A stretch of 39,689 nt of DNA from NCBI GenBank assembly GCA_018920305.1, contig JAHLMO010000005.1, forward strand, positions 1 through 39,689, read 5' to 3'. This DNA is from Candidatus Aenigmatarchaeota archaeon (GTDB lineage: Archaea; Aenigmatarchaeota; Aenigmatarchaeia; CG10238-14; SpSt-28). Below the pieces are notes generated by a model, which did not search any database, was not told where the DNA came from, and saw nothing but the letters and a program-made list of their open reading frames with translations. Shown one piece after another: positions 1-9,311 of this stretch (position 1 is the stretch's first letter; every line of letters starts with the position of its first letter). The position numbers and the translations under genes are program-made.

Positions 1-964
1 TATAGCTCCAAGTGTAATTTTGTGTGATATCAATCCAACTACCAGTTTGTGGATCATATTCTTCGACTTTATAAGGCGGATTAAATCCGAAAGCGTTAGG
101 CATAAGTCTGGACATTCCTAATAGATTATTTACATTTCCTGCATATACGTAAGGAGTTTCTGTTCTTACGCTCGGAGTTATAATACTTCCAGTACTTCTT
201 ATATCTCCAGCTACATCTAGTCTAGCTTGAGGATTAGTTGTTCCAATTCCGACTCTATCATTAGCCGAATCTACATATAAAGTTCCATTATCTATGTTCA
301 TTGGACCAGCAGCAATAATTTGATTAATGTTAACCAAATTTCTATTACTATCAACTATTTGAGTATTACCGACAAAATATGAATTTGCATAAACAGCTCT
401 CCATCTGTTAGTTGAACTACCTAAATCAAAAGCATTATCACTAGAAGGAACTAAATGTGTTCCAACACTAGCTATATTTTGCAATACTCTTCCAGAAGTT
501 ATTATTTGAGTTGTGCCAACATAATATCCTTGACCTGAATAAATTGCTTGAGTTGCATTAATATCTCCAACTACATCTAATCTTCTAACTGGCGAAGTTG
601 TTCCTATACCAACATTACCAGTAGTTGCATTAACAAACAAAATATTACTAATATTAACATTAAGCGGATAACCATCTCTAATAAAAATCCATATGCTATT
701 ATTACTCCAAGGATTAATAGCGTCGCTGCTAATTTGAGACCAAGAAGATATACAATCGTTACCTATACAAAGACTTGTTGCAAATATCTTCCCAGCTGAA
801 ACAACTCCAACGTTAGTTATATTAAAACCAAACATATTAAGATTCGTATCTATAGGGCAGATTTCAGATAATGGATGAGATTGTAATGGACAGTAAGAGA
901 AAGTAATATGAAATACTAAGATAGATAAGGATATCAGCAAAAAGAAAATAAATCTTACATACAT
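1..964 (-). CDS. Secreted fibre-like surface protein (partial, C-terminus off window)
   Basis: The frame is open from the ATG at 964 to the left edge, giving about 321 residues without a stop. The N-terminus (MYVRFIFFLLISLSILVF) is a hydrophobic signal peptide or membrane anchor. The rest holds two GIGTT-x-P units, NVGIGTTSPVRRLDVVGDI and RVGIGTTNPQARLDVAGDI, each followed by a short variable stretch. From general knowledge, this motif marks beta-rich stalks of tail-fibre-like and large secreted proteins, some of which end in an intramolecular chaperone domain; that end is not in the window. An upstream segment, LCIGNDCISSWSQI, is also of that type. Several Asn-X-Ser/Thr sites suggest surface glycosylation. 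It is the last visible gene of the minus-strand operon that begins at 5064. Function (adhesion or host contact) is inferred. Confidence 0.75.
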   Translation of the reverse strand, partial: MYVRFIFFLLISLSILVFHITFSYCPLQSHPLSEICPIDTNLNMFGFNITNVGVVSAGKIFATSLCIGNDCISSWSQISSDAINPWSNNSIWIFIRDGYPLNVNISNILFVNATTGNVGIGTTSPVRRLDVVGDINATQAIYSGQGYYVGTTQIITSGRVLQNIASVGTHLVPSSDNAFDLGSSTNRWRAVYANSYFVGNTQIVDSNRNLVNINQIIAAGPMNIDNGTLYVDSANDRVGIGTTNPQARLDVAGDIRSTGSIITPSVRTETPYVYAGNVNNLLGMSRLMPNAFGFNPPYKVEEYDPQTGSWIDITQNYTWSY

Positions 965-1001
965 AAAAATAGTTATTTATATAGAGCAAATATTAATTTA
1001 T

Positions 1002-1610
1002 TTAAAATTTACATCCAGTTAAATTAGAAAACCAATCAATATCATTAACTCCAAAATAAACTTTATCATTATAAACTATCGCTGGAAATTGTGTTATACC
1101 AGAATCAATACATACCTGCATCATATCACCATCACAACTAACAAAAATTAAATAAGAATATCTTCCCAATAAATTTAGTTGTCTAGAAGTTAATAATGCA
1201 GCATCAGGATAATTTTGAGAATCTAATAAACCATATATCTTTACTCCTTTATTATTTAAACATTCTACAAAATTTTTATACCTTTCTAAAGTTTTAACAG
1301 AATCCTTTAAGTATATTACACCTTCAACTAAAATACTCGAATCTTTAGATACCCATGCTTCGATATAATTAACATTATCATTTAATATCAACTTAACTAA
1401 AACTTTATACATTTCACCATCTTTCTTAATACTTTCAACGCTAACAATTGAATTTGGTACTAACAATTCATAAAACTTTTTAACTTCTATTTCAATATTT
1501 TTAACCTCGAAAACGCTCTTAATAAACTCATAAAGAAAAATTCCAATTACCCCACCAAGAATTACTAAAAATATCGCTTTTAAATATTTTTTAAACCTAT
1601 CTATTGGCAT
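1002..1610 (-). CDS. Membrane-anchored thioredoxin-fold protein lacking CxxC
   Basis: One N-terminal membrane segment (about residues 10-29) is followed by a roughly 80-residue linker or pilin-like region and a C-terminal thioredoxin-like domain (about residues 120-202). The stretch VSCDGD...QVCIDSGITQFPAIVYNDKVYFG resembles the second half of the thioredoxin domain linked to VKOR or DsbA-like proteins, including a Phe-Pro at the cis-proline position. The usual N-terminal CxxC is absent: the matching place reads LLDSQNYPD. It overlaps the start of the next upstream gene by 10 nt and sits beside a Cys-rich secreted protein gene, so a role in holding or exchanging disulfides outside the cell is possible but unproven. 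Confidence 0.6.
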   Translation of the reverse strand: MPIDRFKKYLKAIFLVILGGVIGIFLYEFIKSVFEVKNIEIEVKKFYELLVPNSIVSVESIKKDGEMYKVLVKLILNDNVNYIEAWVSKDSSILVEGVIYLKDSVKTLERYKNFVECLNNKGVKIYGLLDSQNYPDAALLTSRQLNLLGRYSYLIFVSCDGDMMQVCIDSGITQFPAIVYNDKVYFGVNDIDWFSNLTGCKF

Positions 1611-2065
1611 GTTAAATTTAAATCTCTAATTTTTATATTTACATTAGCACATTGAGTTAAAAACTCTAAGCTTAAAATTCTAGAAATTCCAGAAATGTTA
1701 ACATAATAATTATTAACAGTATTAGGTTTTAAAGGATTATTAATATCGACAATATTTCCATTTTCATCGTAAACATTTAAAGTATGCATTTTCATTCCAT
1801 CAAAAATAACAACCCTCAAATTGTATAAATCTATATAACCATTGTTTTTTAAAGAAAAGTTTAAAAATTTCGAAGTGCAGTTTAGAGTTTCTGTCAATAC
1901 CACAAATGAACCAAATTGACAGGATACTTGCTTTTCTCCAACACTCCTAACTTCTTCACTGGTTTTTTGAAAAAGTTGAGAATACCAGACATAAACGAAA
2001 TACCCAATAGCAAGGGTTACCAAAGCTATTATAATTGTTGCTACATAAGTAGATATTAACTTCAT
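1601..2065 (-). CDS. Pilin-like membrane protein
   Basis: A 154-residue protein with a single N-terminal hydrophobic helix (about residues 5-28, STYVATIIIALVTLAIGYFV) right after a short MKLI start, and a soluble beta-rich tail with Cys pairs and several N-glycosylation sequons. This is the plan of archaeal type IV pilin-like subunits (compare the clearer pilin at 17617-18042), although the classic basic-Gly class III cleavage site is not evident. It overlaps its neighbours on both sides by 4-10 nt, so it is translated within the surface-protein operon. Confidence 0.6.
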   Translation of the reverse strand: MKLISTYVATIIIALVTLAIGYFVYVWYSQLFQKTSEEVRSVGEKQVSCQFGSFVVLTETLNCTSKFLNFSLKNNGYIDLYNLRVVIFDGMKMHTLNVYDENGNIVDINNPLKPNTVNNYYVNISGISRILSLEFLTQCANVNIKIRDLNLTCQ

Positions 2066-2940
2066 AATACATAAATCTTTATTTTATTTAAATCGATTTT
2101 TTCTATTACTAAAGTGTATTCTCCTCTAGATGTTGCAAAACTACCAACAATTTCTATATCTAAATAATTTAAAATTATTCTACCTACTTCTGAAATAGAA
2201 GAATAACAACAAAGATTGTTTGGATAATAGTTACATATAGCTGCATGAGAATTAAAATCTTTATAAAAAGATGCTATACAAACTTCATTATTGCTGCATT
2301 TATTCTTTAGAGAACATATAACTATTGGATATGAACAAATTCTAAAAGAATATTTATTAAAACCTGCGTGAGAATTTTCATCTTTTAAAATTCTAAGAAT
2401 TTCAGACTCTTCTTCATAACAAGTCTCAGCTTTTCTAATTTCTAAGCCTTTACAACAAACTTTATAACGATAATTTGAAGAATTGCAATCTGCTATATGA
2501 GAATTATTTAATTTATACATAGAAAAAATGCATTCCTCATCCTCTAAGCAATTATCCTCTCTAATTTCACATTTTATACTAACATCTTTAAATATTAATG
2601 CCAAATTTCCAAAAGATCTTGCAATATTTCTAAGAAACTCGAAAGTCGAAACTGTTTCTAATTCATAAAATATTTTACCATCTTTAACTACTAATCTTCC
2701 TTCTGGAATATAAATTTTTACGGTTGTTTTTGATCCAATATCTAAACTGTTTAAATATAAAATTGTAGCATCTAAAACTCTTAATTGCTCTATTACTTCT
2801 AAGAAAGCGCTGCTCGTTTTGGATCTTTCAATTAGATCTTTAAAAGTAATAGATAAAAAAGATATTAAAAAAAGTGACAAAACTATATAAATAGAAAAGT
2901 ATATTGGACTAGATATTAATCTCATAAAGAATTTTAGCAA
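2062..2940 (-). CDS. Cys-rich repeat membrane-anchored surface protein
   Basis: An N-terminal membrane segment (about residues 14-32) is followed by an outer region. Residues about 124-245 carry three copies of a Cys motif: copy 1 about 124-163, degenerate copy 2 about 174-202, copy 3 about 209-245. The core is Asn-Ser-His, then Cys a few residues on, then a Cys-Cys pair (for example NSHIADC...VCC and NSHAAIC...LCC). I recall similar NSH/Cys units in secreted proteins of DPANN archaea, but no function is known to me. The ends of the protein resemble the pilin-like neighbours. It overlaps the genes on both sides. Confidence 0.6.
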   Translation of the reverse strand: MLKFFMRLISSPIYFSIYIVLSLFLISFLSITFKDLIERSKTSSAFLEVIEQLRVLDATILYLNSLDIGSKTTVKIYIPEGRLVVKDGKIFYELETVSTFEFLRNIARSFGNLALIFKDVSIKCEIREDNCLEDEECIFSMYKLNNSHIADCNSSNYRYKVCCKGLEIRKAETCYEEESEILRILKDENSHAGFNKYSFRICSYPIVICSLKNKCSNNEVCIASFYKDFNSHAAICNYYPNNLCCYSSISEVGRIILNYLDIEIVGSFATSRGEYTLVIEKIDLNKIKIYVL

Positions 2941-3398
2941 ATATAAACTTTTATTGTTAGTTCAGCATTTTTAAGAATACATATTCTATGATTTCCACTA
3001 GATAAATAAATATTGCCAATAATATTTGCATATTCAAAATTTAAAGTTATAGAAAAAGTATTACCAATTTTTTCAATAAGTAAATTTCCATCTCTTCTAG
3101 TAAAATCTTCTAAAGGAATATTATCTGATTCTAAAATATAAACGAACGAATTATTACTAACATATAAGATGCCTCTATGAATTCTAATCTCTAAAACTCT
3201 CTGAGATCCTATTGCTTCGCTTAAAACTTCTTTACTTATAGCTTCAATTTTTTTCATATTAGAAATAGCTTCTTGAATTGAAATAGAATTTAAATTCCTA
3301 TCTATTATAGGATTTAAAAAAAGTAAAGCTATAGAAATAGCTGTAATAGAAATAAGAAGAACTAAAATTTTTGAAACAAATTCCGATAATAACTTCAT
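2934..3398 (-). CDS. Pilin-like membrane protein
   Basis: 154 residues. The N-terminus (MKLLSEFVSKILVLLISITA) forms one membrane helix to about residue 28; the remainder is a small beta-rich domain ending NAELTIKVYIC. It starts like the protein at 1601-2065 (MKL-S near the N-terminus), which suggests that they are relatives. It overlaps the following gene by 7 nt and is separated from the preceding one by 17 nt. Surface pilus or pseudopilus subunit is the likely role, from architecture and context only. Confidence 0.5.
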   Translation of the reverse strand: MKLLSEFVSKILVLLISITAISIALLFLNPIIDRNLNSISIQEAISNMKKIEAISKEVLSEAIGSQRVLEIRIHRGILYVSNNSFVYILESDNIPLEDFTRRDGNLLIEKIGNTFSITLNFEYANIIGNIYLSSGNHRICILKNAELTIKVYIC

Positions 3399-3415
3399 AA
3401 ATATAAAATTACTCT

Positions 3416-3976
3416 TTAGCTATTCAATAACAAAGATTTAACTATTTTTATATCATCTTTATAACCCATAGAAATTAAATATTTGCAATTTGATTTACAA
3501 TTTACTATAAAAAAAGATGAATTAAAAATAGTTATATTTATTAGTTGAGAATTTTCAAAGTTAATATTTATATTTTTTAAAGTTCTTGGCTCTAAATTAA
3601 AAGCTAAGAAATCTTTATCAGAAGATATATTTAAAAAATATTCTCTTTCAGAAAAAAGATACATTTCAAATCTAATCTTTTTCTGAGAAAAATCCAAACT
3701 AATATTTAAAAATAAAACTTCTATAATAAGATTTCTTTTTTTAGAGGTATTAATGAAAAATTCTGAAAAATTAAAAAATTCTGAATATTTTTCGTTTTCC
3801 AAAAGAAAGTTTGCTTCTATTAAATAATTATCGATAGTTCTTAAAATTATTAAATTGTTTGAATAATTAGTTTTTTTACTTAAATATCCAAAATAAAAAA
3901 AGTTAACACTAAAAATTAATATAAATATTGCTGTCGCAATTATAAAAAATTGTGATTTAAATTTTTTTCCAAGCAT
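3416..3976 (-). CDS. Pilin-like membrane protein
   Basis: 186 residues starting MLGKKFKSQFFIIATAIFI: a basic stretch directly before one hydrophobic helix, as in class III (prepilin) signal sequences, although the cleavage point is not certain. The soluble part is rich in Asn, Phe and Ile with many Asn-X-Ser/Thr sites and a Cys pair near residue 160 (CKSNCKYL). It overlaps the upstream gene by 20 nt. No family is recognised beyond the pilin-like plan. Confidence 0.5.
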   Translation of the reverse strand: MLGKKFKSQFFIIATAIFILIFSVNFFYFGYLSKKTNYSNNLIILRTIDNYLIEANFLLENEKYSEFFNFSEFFINTSKKRNLIIEVLFLNISLDFSQKKIRFEMYLFSEREYFLNISSDKDFLAFNLEPRTLKNININFENSQLINITIFNSSFFIVNCKSNCKYLISMGYKDDIKIVKSLLLNS

Positions 3977-4352
3977 ATATTATTAATTCAATATTTTCGT
4001 AGTTAGTAAAATTAGATGAAAAAAAATAACTTACAGAAAAAACGTTATTCGCATTAAACTTTATATTTTTAAAACATTCATCATAATTTTTTTCATAACA
4101 AATCAAAACTTTAAAATCATAAATTTTTGGAAGTTCATTTTTTAAAATGTTTTCTATTTCAGTTGTTTTTCCTAAAAACGCATAATTTCTTATTTCGAGA
4201 TTATAAGAGTTTAAAACATTATAAATTTTTAATTTTATTATTTCATAATCTTCTAAATATAGATTGGAAGAATAAAAAAGAAAAATAAAGATAAAAGATA
4301 ATAGAATAATAGAAGAAATCGCCAATTCTAAAATTTTTTCCATTTTATTCAA
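3957..4352 (-). CDS. Short pilin-like membrane protein
   Basis: 131 residues with one N-terminal membrane helix (about residues 8-30, ending LFYSSNLY) and a small soluble tail with two Cys. It overlaps the upstream gene by 8 nt and the downstream one by 20 nt. The run of same-sized, same-topology genes around it supports a minor-pilin or pseudopilin-like role. No sequence family is recognised. Confidence 0.45.
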   Translation of the reverse strand: MNKMEKILELAISSIILLSFIFIFLFYSSNLYLEDYEIIKLKIYNVLNSYNLEIRNYAFLGKTTEIENILKNELPKIYDFKVLICYEKNYDECFKNIKFNANNVFSVSYFFSSNFTNYENIELIIYAWKKI

Positions 4353-5064
4353 AAATTCTAAAAATTATATTTAGTTTTTTTCCATTAATCGATAAAATAG
4401 GAATATTAAAAGAAAAAACGTTTCCAGCTTTATTTTTTTTACAACTCATAATTATATTTTCATTTTCAAAAACCTCTATCTCGACTTCTCCTCTATTTTT
4501 ACAATATTCTTCTACAATATTTTCAAAAGTAAAAAGATCTAAACCCTTTAAAGTAATAGTGCCTATATATTTATAACTTGCATTTTTATAGTTTTCTTCA
4601 AAATCATATAGTATTGGATTTCCATAGCTAGATGACATAAAAACATATAAAATTTCTTTGTTAGAAAAATTTTGTAAAAAAATTGATATATTAGCTCTAT
4701 ATAAGCTATTATCGCTACAAACATCGTAATCTTTTATTTTAAATGCTAATTCAGAAAAATTAGAATTATAAATTCTTATAGATGTTACATTTATTTTCTT
4801 TTCACAGCTAACATTGAAGTTTATATAAACAACTTGATCACCACTTTCACTAATATTAATTTCAAAAATTTTAATAACCAGATCTTTATAAACGTTTGGA
4901 TTAGAATATATTAGCCTCTCAAAATATGAAAACAAAAGTTCTTTATAAAAAATTTCTGAATTTATATATTTATATTCTTGAAATCTGTAATTCAAGAAAA
5001 GAAAAGCTGTTACCAATAACATTAAAAATATTGTTGATGATATAACTATTTCTAAATAGCCCAT
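4345..5064 (-). CDS. Pilin-like membrane protein, first gene of surface operon
   Basis: 239 residues. MGYLEIVISSTIFLMLLVTAF gives one N-terminal membrane helix with a Glu at position 5. A Glu just inside the hydrophobic helix is typical of type IV pilin-like proteins. The outer part is beta-rich with four Cys and many N-glycosylation sequons. It is the most upstream gene of the operon; an A+T-rich promoter-like stretch lies between it and tRNA-Leu (5065-5097). There is no ribosome-binding purine run before the ATG. Confidence 0.5.
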   Translation of the reverse strand: MGYLEIVISSTIFLMLLVTAFLFLNYRFQEYKYINSEIFYKELLFSYFERLIYSNPNVYKDLVIKIFEINISESGDQVVYINFNVSCEKKINVTSIRIYNSNFSELAFKIKDYDVCSDNSLYRANISIFLQNFSNKEILYVFMSSSYGNPILYDFEENYKNASYKYIGTITLKGLDLFTFENIVEEYCKNRGEVEIEVFENENIIMSCKKNKAGNVFSFNIPILSINGKKLNIIFRIFE

Positions 5065-5097
5065 AAAATATTAAAATGTATAGAGCAATTATTCGAC

Positions 5098-5183
5098 TGC
5101 GGGGGGTGGGATTTGAACCCACGAAGGCACTAAGCCACTGGGACCTCAACCCAGCGCCCTTGGCCAGGCTAGGCGACCCCCGC
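5098..5183 (-). tRNA. tRNA-Leu(GAG)
   Basis: An 86-nt class II tRNA with acceptor arms GCGGGGG and CCCCCGC closing the gene, a T-arm GTGGG/CCCAC around TTCAAAT, and a long variable arm as expected for Leu. The anticodon stem CTGGG/CCCAG closes loop TTGAGGT, so the anticodon is GAG (5145-5147, complement). The discriminator is A at 5098 and CCA is not encoded. It is 107 bp downstream of 16S rRNA. A TATA-like element sits exactly where transcription would begin at tRNA position 1. Confidence 0.95.
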
Positions 5184-5200
5184 TTATATTCTAACCTATA

Positions 5201-5210
5201 ATTTATTTTT
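5201..5210 (-). promoter_or_regulatory. TATA-like box for tRNA-Leu
   Basis: On the minus strand AAAAATAAAT lies at -27 to -18 relative to the first tRNA base (G at 5183). Archaeal TATA boxes are centred near -26, so the transcript would start at the mature tRNA 5' end with no leader. The position is read directly; promoter activity is inferred. Confidence 0.5.
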
Positions 5211-5251
5211 AGAATTCGAATTTTTTATTAATCTTGAGAATTTTTGAAATT

Positions 5252-5290
5252 GGCATCTGGTGATAGGTTAGAAGTTGTAGTGGTAATTCT
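5252..5290 (-). other. 3' arm of the pre-16S processing stem
   Basis: Two blocks just after the 16S 3' end are perfectly complementary to two blocks just before its 5' end: 5273-5290 pairs with 6766-6783 (18 bp), and 5252-5266 pairs with 6790-6804 (15 bp). A 6-by-6 internal loop separates the blocks. This is the long stem archaea use to release pre-16S rRNA; the internal loop is a plausible cleavage site but is not a textbook bulge-helix-bulge. Confidence 0.9.
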
Positions 5291-6765
<1,475 letters not shown>

Positions 6766-6770
<5 letters not shown>

Positions 6771-6804
6771 TACCACTACAACTTTTTCTCTATCACCAGA
6801 TGCC
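6766..6804 (-). other. 5' arm of the pre-16S processing stem
   Basis: This is the complement of the blocks at 5252-5266 and 5273-5290 (15 bp and 18 bp, no mismatches in either). The inner block includes the first bases of mature 16S, so the stem must open or be cut right at the mature 5' end. Confidence 0.9.
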
Positions 6805-6817
6805 ATTAAGGCATCTG
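6797..6817 (-). other. Hairpin competing with the 16S processing stem
   Basis: An 8-bp perfect inverted repeat (CAGATGCC and GGCATCTG around a 5-nt loop) in the 16S leader. One arm is the same GGCATCTG that must pair with the 3' trailer, so the two structures exclude each other. The leader would fold this way before the 3' trailer is made. Confidence 0.6.
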
Positions 6818-6824
6818 ATACTAT

Positions 6825-6894
6825 GGGCTTGTAGGATATTGTTTCTCATCTTCATAGAGCAAGCGCTCTCTCGAAACAATGACGGAACAAGCCC
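6825..6894 (-). other. Long leader hairpin upstream of 16S
   Basis: A 70-nt stretch folds on itself: GGGCTTGT with ACAAGCCC at the base, ATTGTTTC with GAAACAAT in the middle, and AGAGC with GCTCT at the tip, separated by asymmetric internal loops. It could be a pre-rRNA processing element or a small RNA cut from the leader. I do not see convincing C/D or H/ACA boxes. Confidence 0.5.
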
Positions 6895-6896
6895 TA

Positions 6897-6936
6897 TAAT
6901 ATATTTTAAATTCAAATCACTAATATATATATTTTT
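6897..6936 (-). promoter_or_regulatory. Probable 16S rRNA promoter region
   Basis: Two TATA-like runs lie on the minus strand: ATATATATATTA at about 6921-6932 and TTTAAAATAT at 6901-6910. The leader hairpin starts at 6894. The upstream run would place the transcription start near 6900. Which one is used cannot be decided from sequence alone. Confidence 0.35.
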
Positions 6937-6981
6937 TCAGCTATATATTTCTTCCCAAGTGTACATATATATATACACACA

Positions 6982-7650
6982 CTAAATAAAATCAAAAGCT
7001 TCTAATGCTATTTGAATTTCATAAGGACTAGTTTTTTCCCCAAATACTATTCCTTTAGAATTTGCAATTAAACCAACAGAAACGTAAATATTTCCCATAT
7101 TTACACTTCCTGCACCATATCTTTTCACTTTAAATATTTCACTAATTTCTTTTGCTTCATCTTCATCTATATTTCTATTAAATAAAATTCCCTTATTAGT
7201 TACATATGCCATAGAACCAACCAAATTATTTTTCATTATTTTTCTAACAACAACCTCAACATTTAAAACATCTCTAATTATTTTTAAGCTTTCTTTATCA
7301 ATTAATGGACTTACAATTGCAGAATAATCATTACAAAGAATTAAGTTTCCAATAGCATTATAATCACAATCAATAATTCCAATATTTAAATCTAACGATT
7401 TAAAAAAATTAAATTCATCGCTAAAAATTGTTTTTGGTAAAATTAATCCATTAGAATTTAAACACGAAAAAATTCCAAGTAAATATGAATCCCAAATTTT
7501 ACATTCAATGATTTCAGTTTTAAGAATTTTTTCTAATTTTTCAGTAATTTTTTTATCAGTATTTTTAGGAACTAAAGTTATGTCTTCGGATGTTCTTAAA
7601 AAAATACCAATATTTGAATCGCCATTGTAATTTATAAGCTCGTATTTCAT
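6982..7650 (-). CDS. eif6: Translation initiation factor 6 (aIF6)
   Basis: A 222-residue protein of the normal aIF6 length. This ribosome anti-association factor binds uL14 on the 50S face. Internal pseudo-repeats typical of the five-fold propeller are visible, for example IDCDYNAIGNLILCNDYSAIVSP and MAYVTNKGILF. The start overlaps the last codons of eL31 by 4 nt, and eL31-aIF6 is a classical archaeal pair. The gene lies directly upstream of the 16S promoter on the same strand, so read-through would add it to the rRNA leader. Confidence 0.92.
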   Translation of the reverse strand: MKYELINYNGDSNIGIFLRTSEDITLVPKNTDKKITEKLEKILKTEIIECKIWDSYLLGIFSCLNSNGLILPKTIFSDEFNFFKSLDLNIGIIDCDYNAIGNLILCNDYSAIVSPLIDKESLKIIRDVLNVEVVVRKIMKNNLVGSMAYVTNKGILFNRNIDEDEAKEISEIFKVKRYGAGSVNMGNIYVSVGLIANSKGIVFGEKTSPYEIQIALEAFDFI

Positions 7651-7892
7651 GCAAGATCAACCTTTGCTATATTATTTTCTTTTTCAATTCTTAAAGTAAA
7701 TTTATAAGTTAATTTTTTCGGACTATGTCTTTGAATAAATTCGTTTAAATTTTTACCTATTTTAACTTCATCAACTTTTAAAATTCTTTTTAATTTTTCT
7801 TTTAATCTTAACATTAATAATTTTTTTCTATTCCATCTTGGTTTTTTAATCAATTCTTTTCTTAAGTTTATTCTTAATATTCTCTCCTCCAT
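7647..7892 (-). CDS. rpl31e: 50S ribosomal protein eL31
   Basis: 81 residues, matching archaeal L31e. The protein begins ERILRINLRKEL and has the conserved core KIGKNLNEFIQRHSPKK followed by a beta-strand tail. It belongs to the peptide exit-tunnel rim of the large subunit. It precedes aIF6 with a 4-nt overlap. In many archaea eL39 precedes it; here the upstream neighbour is instead a divergent integrase gene, 32 bp away. Confidence 0.9.
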   Translation of the reverse strand: MEERILRINLRKELIKKPRWNRKKLLMLRLKEKLKRILKVDEVKIGKNLNEFIQRHSPKKLTYKFTLRIEKENNIAKVDLA

Positions 7893-7924
7893 TATATTTT
7901 TTAGAAAATAAAAATTAAAAATTT

Positions 7925-8722
7925 ATGCAAATAGATTGGAATAAATTTAAAGAGTATCTAAGTTTAAAATGCACTAATAAAACTCATATTAACAATTTAG
8001 TTAACTACGCAAAAAAATACTCCTATTTACTAAATTTAAATGCTGTTGATTTTTCAATAGAATTTAAGAAAATTACTGAAAATAAAAAAACTTTAAAAAA
8101 ACATATTTTACAGGCATTAGCAGCATATTCAAAATTCTTAGATGCATTAAATGATGTAGATACTTATTATAAAAAATTTAACGAACTAAGAAAAAAAGCA
8201 AACATTAGCTGGTATATACCAAAAATTCCAAAAATACTAGAAGAAAAAATTAATAAAGATGAACTTCTTGAAAAAATTAACTATTTTCCAAAAAAATTAA
8301 AAGCAACTACAATTTTACACCTATTAACAGGATTAAGAACACATGAACTAATTTATTTCATAAAAAATTTTGAAAAAATTAAAAAACAAAAAATTTACGA
8401 TGCCTATGTTTTCGAACTATTATTAATAAGAAAGACAAAAAAAGTTTTTATAACGATTTTAAACGAAAAAGCTATTGAATACATAAAAATTGCATATAAA
8501 TCAAAACTAAGTTATTGGAAAAATTTAAAAAAGTATAATATTAAACCATATGATTTTAGAAGAGCATTCGAAAGTTTCTTTGATAATTTAAGATCGCATG
8601 AAATCGATTTGCTACAAGGAAGAGTAGGAAAGGAATTAATAATTCACTATACAAGAGATTTAGAAAATATTGTTAAAAAAGTTTCTGAAAAACAAAGAGA
8701 AATATTAGAAAAAATTATTTAG
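7925..8722 (+). CDS. SSV-type tyrosine recombinase (integrase)
   Basis: 265 residues. An N-terminal helical, SAM-like DNA-binding half (about 1-95) is followed by a catalytic domain with the expected residues: R138 in TGLRTHEL, a basic beta-hairpin RKTKK (about 169-173), R212 in YDFRRAF with Tyr in the usual His place, QGR (231-233), and HY at 241-242 with Tyr242 as the likely nucleophile. The QGRV...HYTR ending is that of archaeal virus and plasmid integrases. All catalytic residues are present, so the gene looks intact. It sits alone between eL31 and uS7 and overlaps the end of uS7 by 8 nt. No att repeats or cargo were found beside it; it may be domesticated or a Xer-like resolvase. Confidence 0.8.
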   Translation: MQIDWNKFKEYLSLKCTNKTHINNLVNYAKKYSYLLNLNAVDFSIEFKKITENKKTLKKHILQALAAYSKFLDALNDVDTYYKKFNELRKKANISWYIPKIPKILEEKINKDELLEKINYFPKKLKATTILHLLTGLRTHELIYFIKNFEKIKKQKIYDAYVFELLLIRKTKKVFITILNEKAIEYIKIAYKSKLSYWKNLKKYNIKPYDFRRAFESFFDNLRSHEIDLLQGRVGKELIIHYTRDLENIVKKVSEKQREILEKII

Positions 8723-9311
8723 CGCCTTCAGCTTCTTTTTCTATTCTTTCTTTCTCTTTTAATGCGTAACTTTTCGAAATATCGTTATTGGCAGCAGCAA
8801 TTATTTCTTCTGCTAAAAGTTCAGACATTTTAGTAAAACCAACCTTTCTTCTATAACAAGAATTTACTATATTTCTTAAGGCTAAATCAACTCTTCTTTG
8901 CGGAGAAACTATAACAGCAGTTCTAGCAATAATTCCTCCAACTTGATAAGATATTGGCTCTTCTAATGGTGCAACATTTTCTATAGCTCTTACTAATACT
9001 TCTATAGGATTTTTCTTAGTTTTTTTCTCAATTATTTCAAAAACTTCCTTCACTATCTTTATAATTTTTTCTGTTTTTCCTACACATCTAGCTGAAGAAA
9101 CTAAATGTTTTTTACCTTTATGTCCAGGTATCATCATTCTAGTGATTAATCTTTCTACTATATTCATATTTGCTTTACCAAATCTTATTTGACTATATCT
9201 TCCATATGTTCTAGGAATAATACAAGGTTTTAGATTTATATATCTTTTTAATCCAATATCCTTTACTTCAACATTCCAATCCCATTTACCGAATAATTTT
9301 AGTTCACTCAT
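8715..9311 (-). CDS. rps7: 30S ribosomal protein uS7
   Basis: 198 residues, in the normal archaeal size range. Conserved parts include [14 protein letters not shown], the loop [18 protein letters not shown] and the C-terminal [11 protein letters not shown]...[12 protein letters not shown]...[16 protein letters not shown]. It binds the 3' major domain of 16S and organises the head of the small subunit. It overlaps uS12 by 4 nt at its start, in the usual RNA polymerase-S12-S7 order. Confidence 0.95.
   Translation of the reverse strand: MSELKLFGKWDWNVEVKDIGLKRYINLKPCIIPRTYGRYSQIRFGKANMNIVERLITRMMIPGHKGKKHLVSSARCVGKTEKIIKIVKEVFEIIEKKTKKNPIEVLVRAIENVAPLEEPISYQVGGIIARTAVIVSPQRRVDLALRNIVNSCYRRKVGFTKMSELLAEEIIAAANNDISKSYALKEKERIEKEAEGAK

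Noticed and set aside
6959-6978. Near-perfect 20-bp TA/CA palindrome just after aIF6
   Set aside because: It could be a terminator or cruciform, but a TA-repeat of this kind is expected by chance in such A+T-rich DNA; no T-run follows it.
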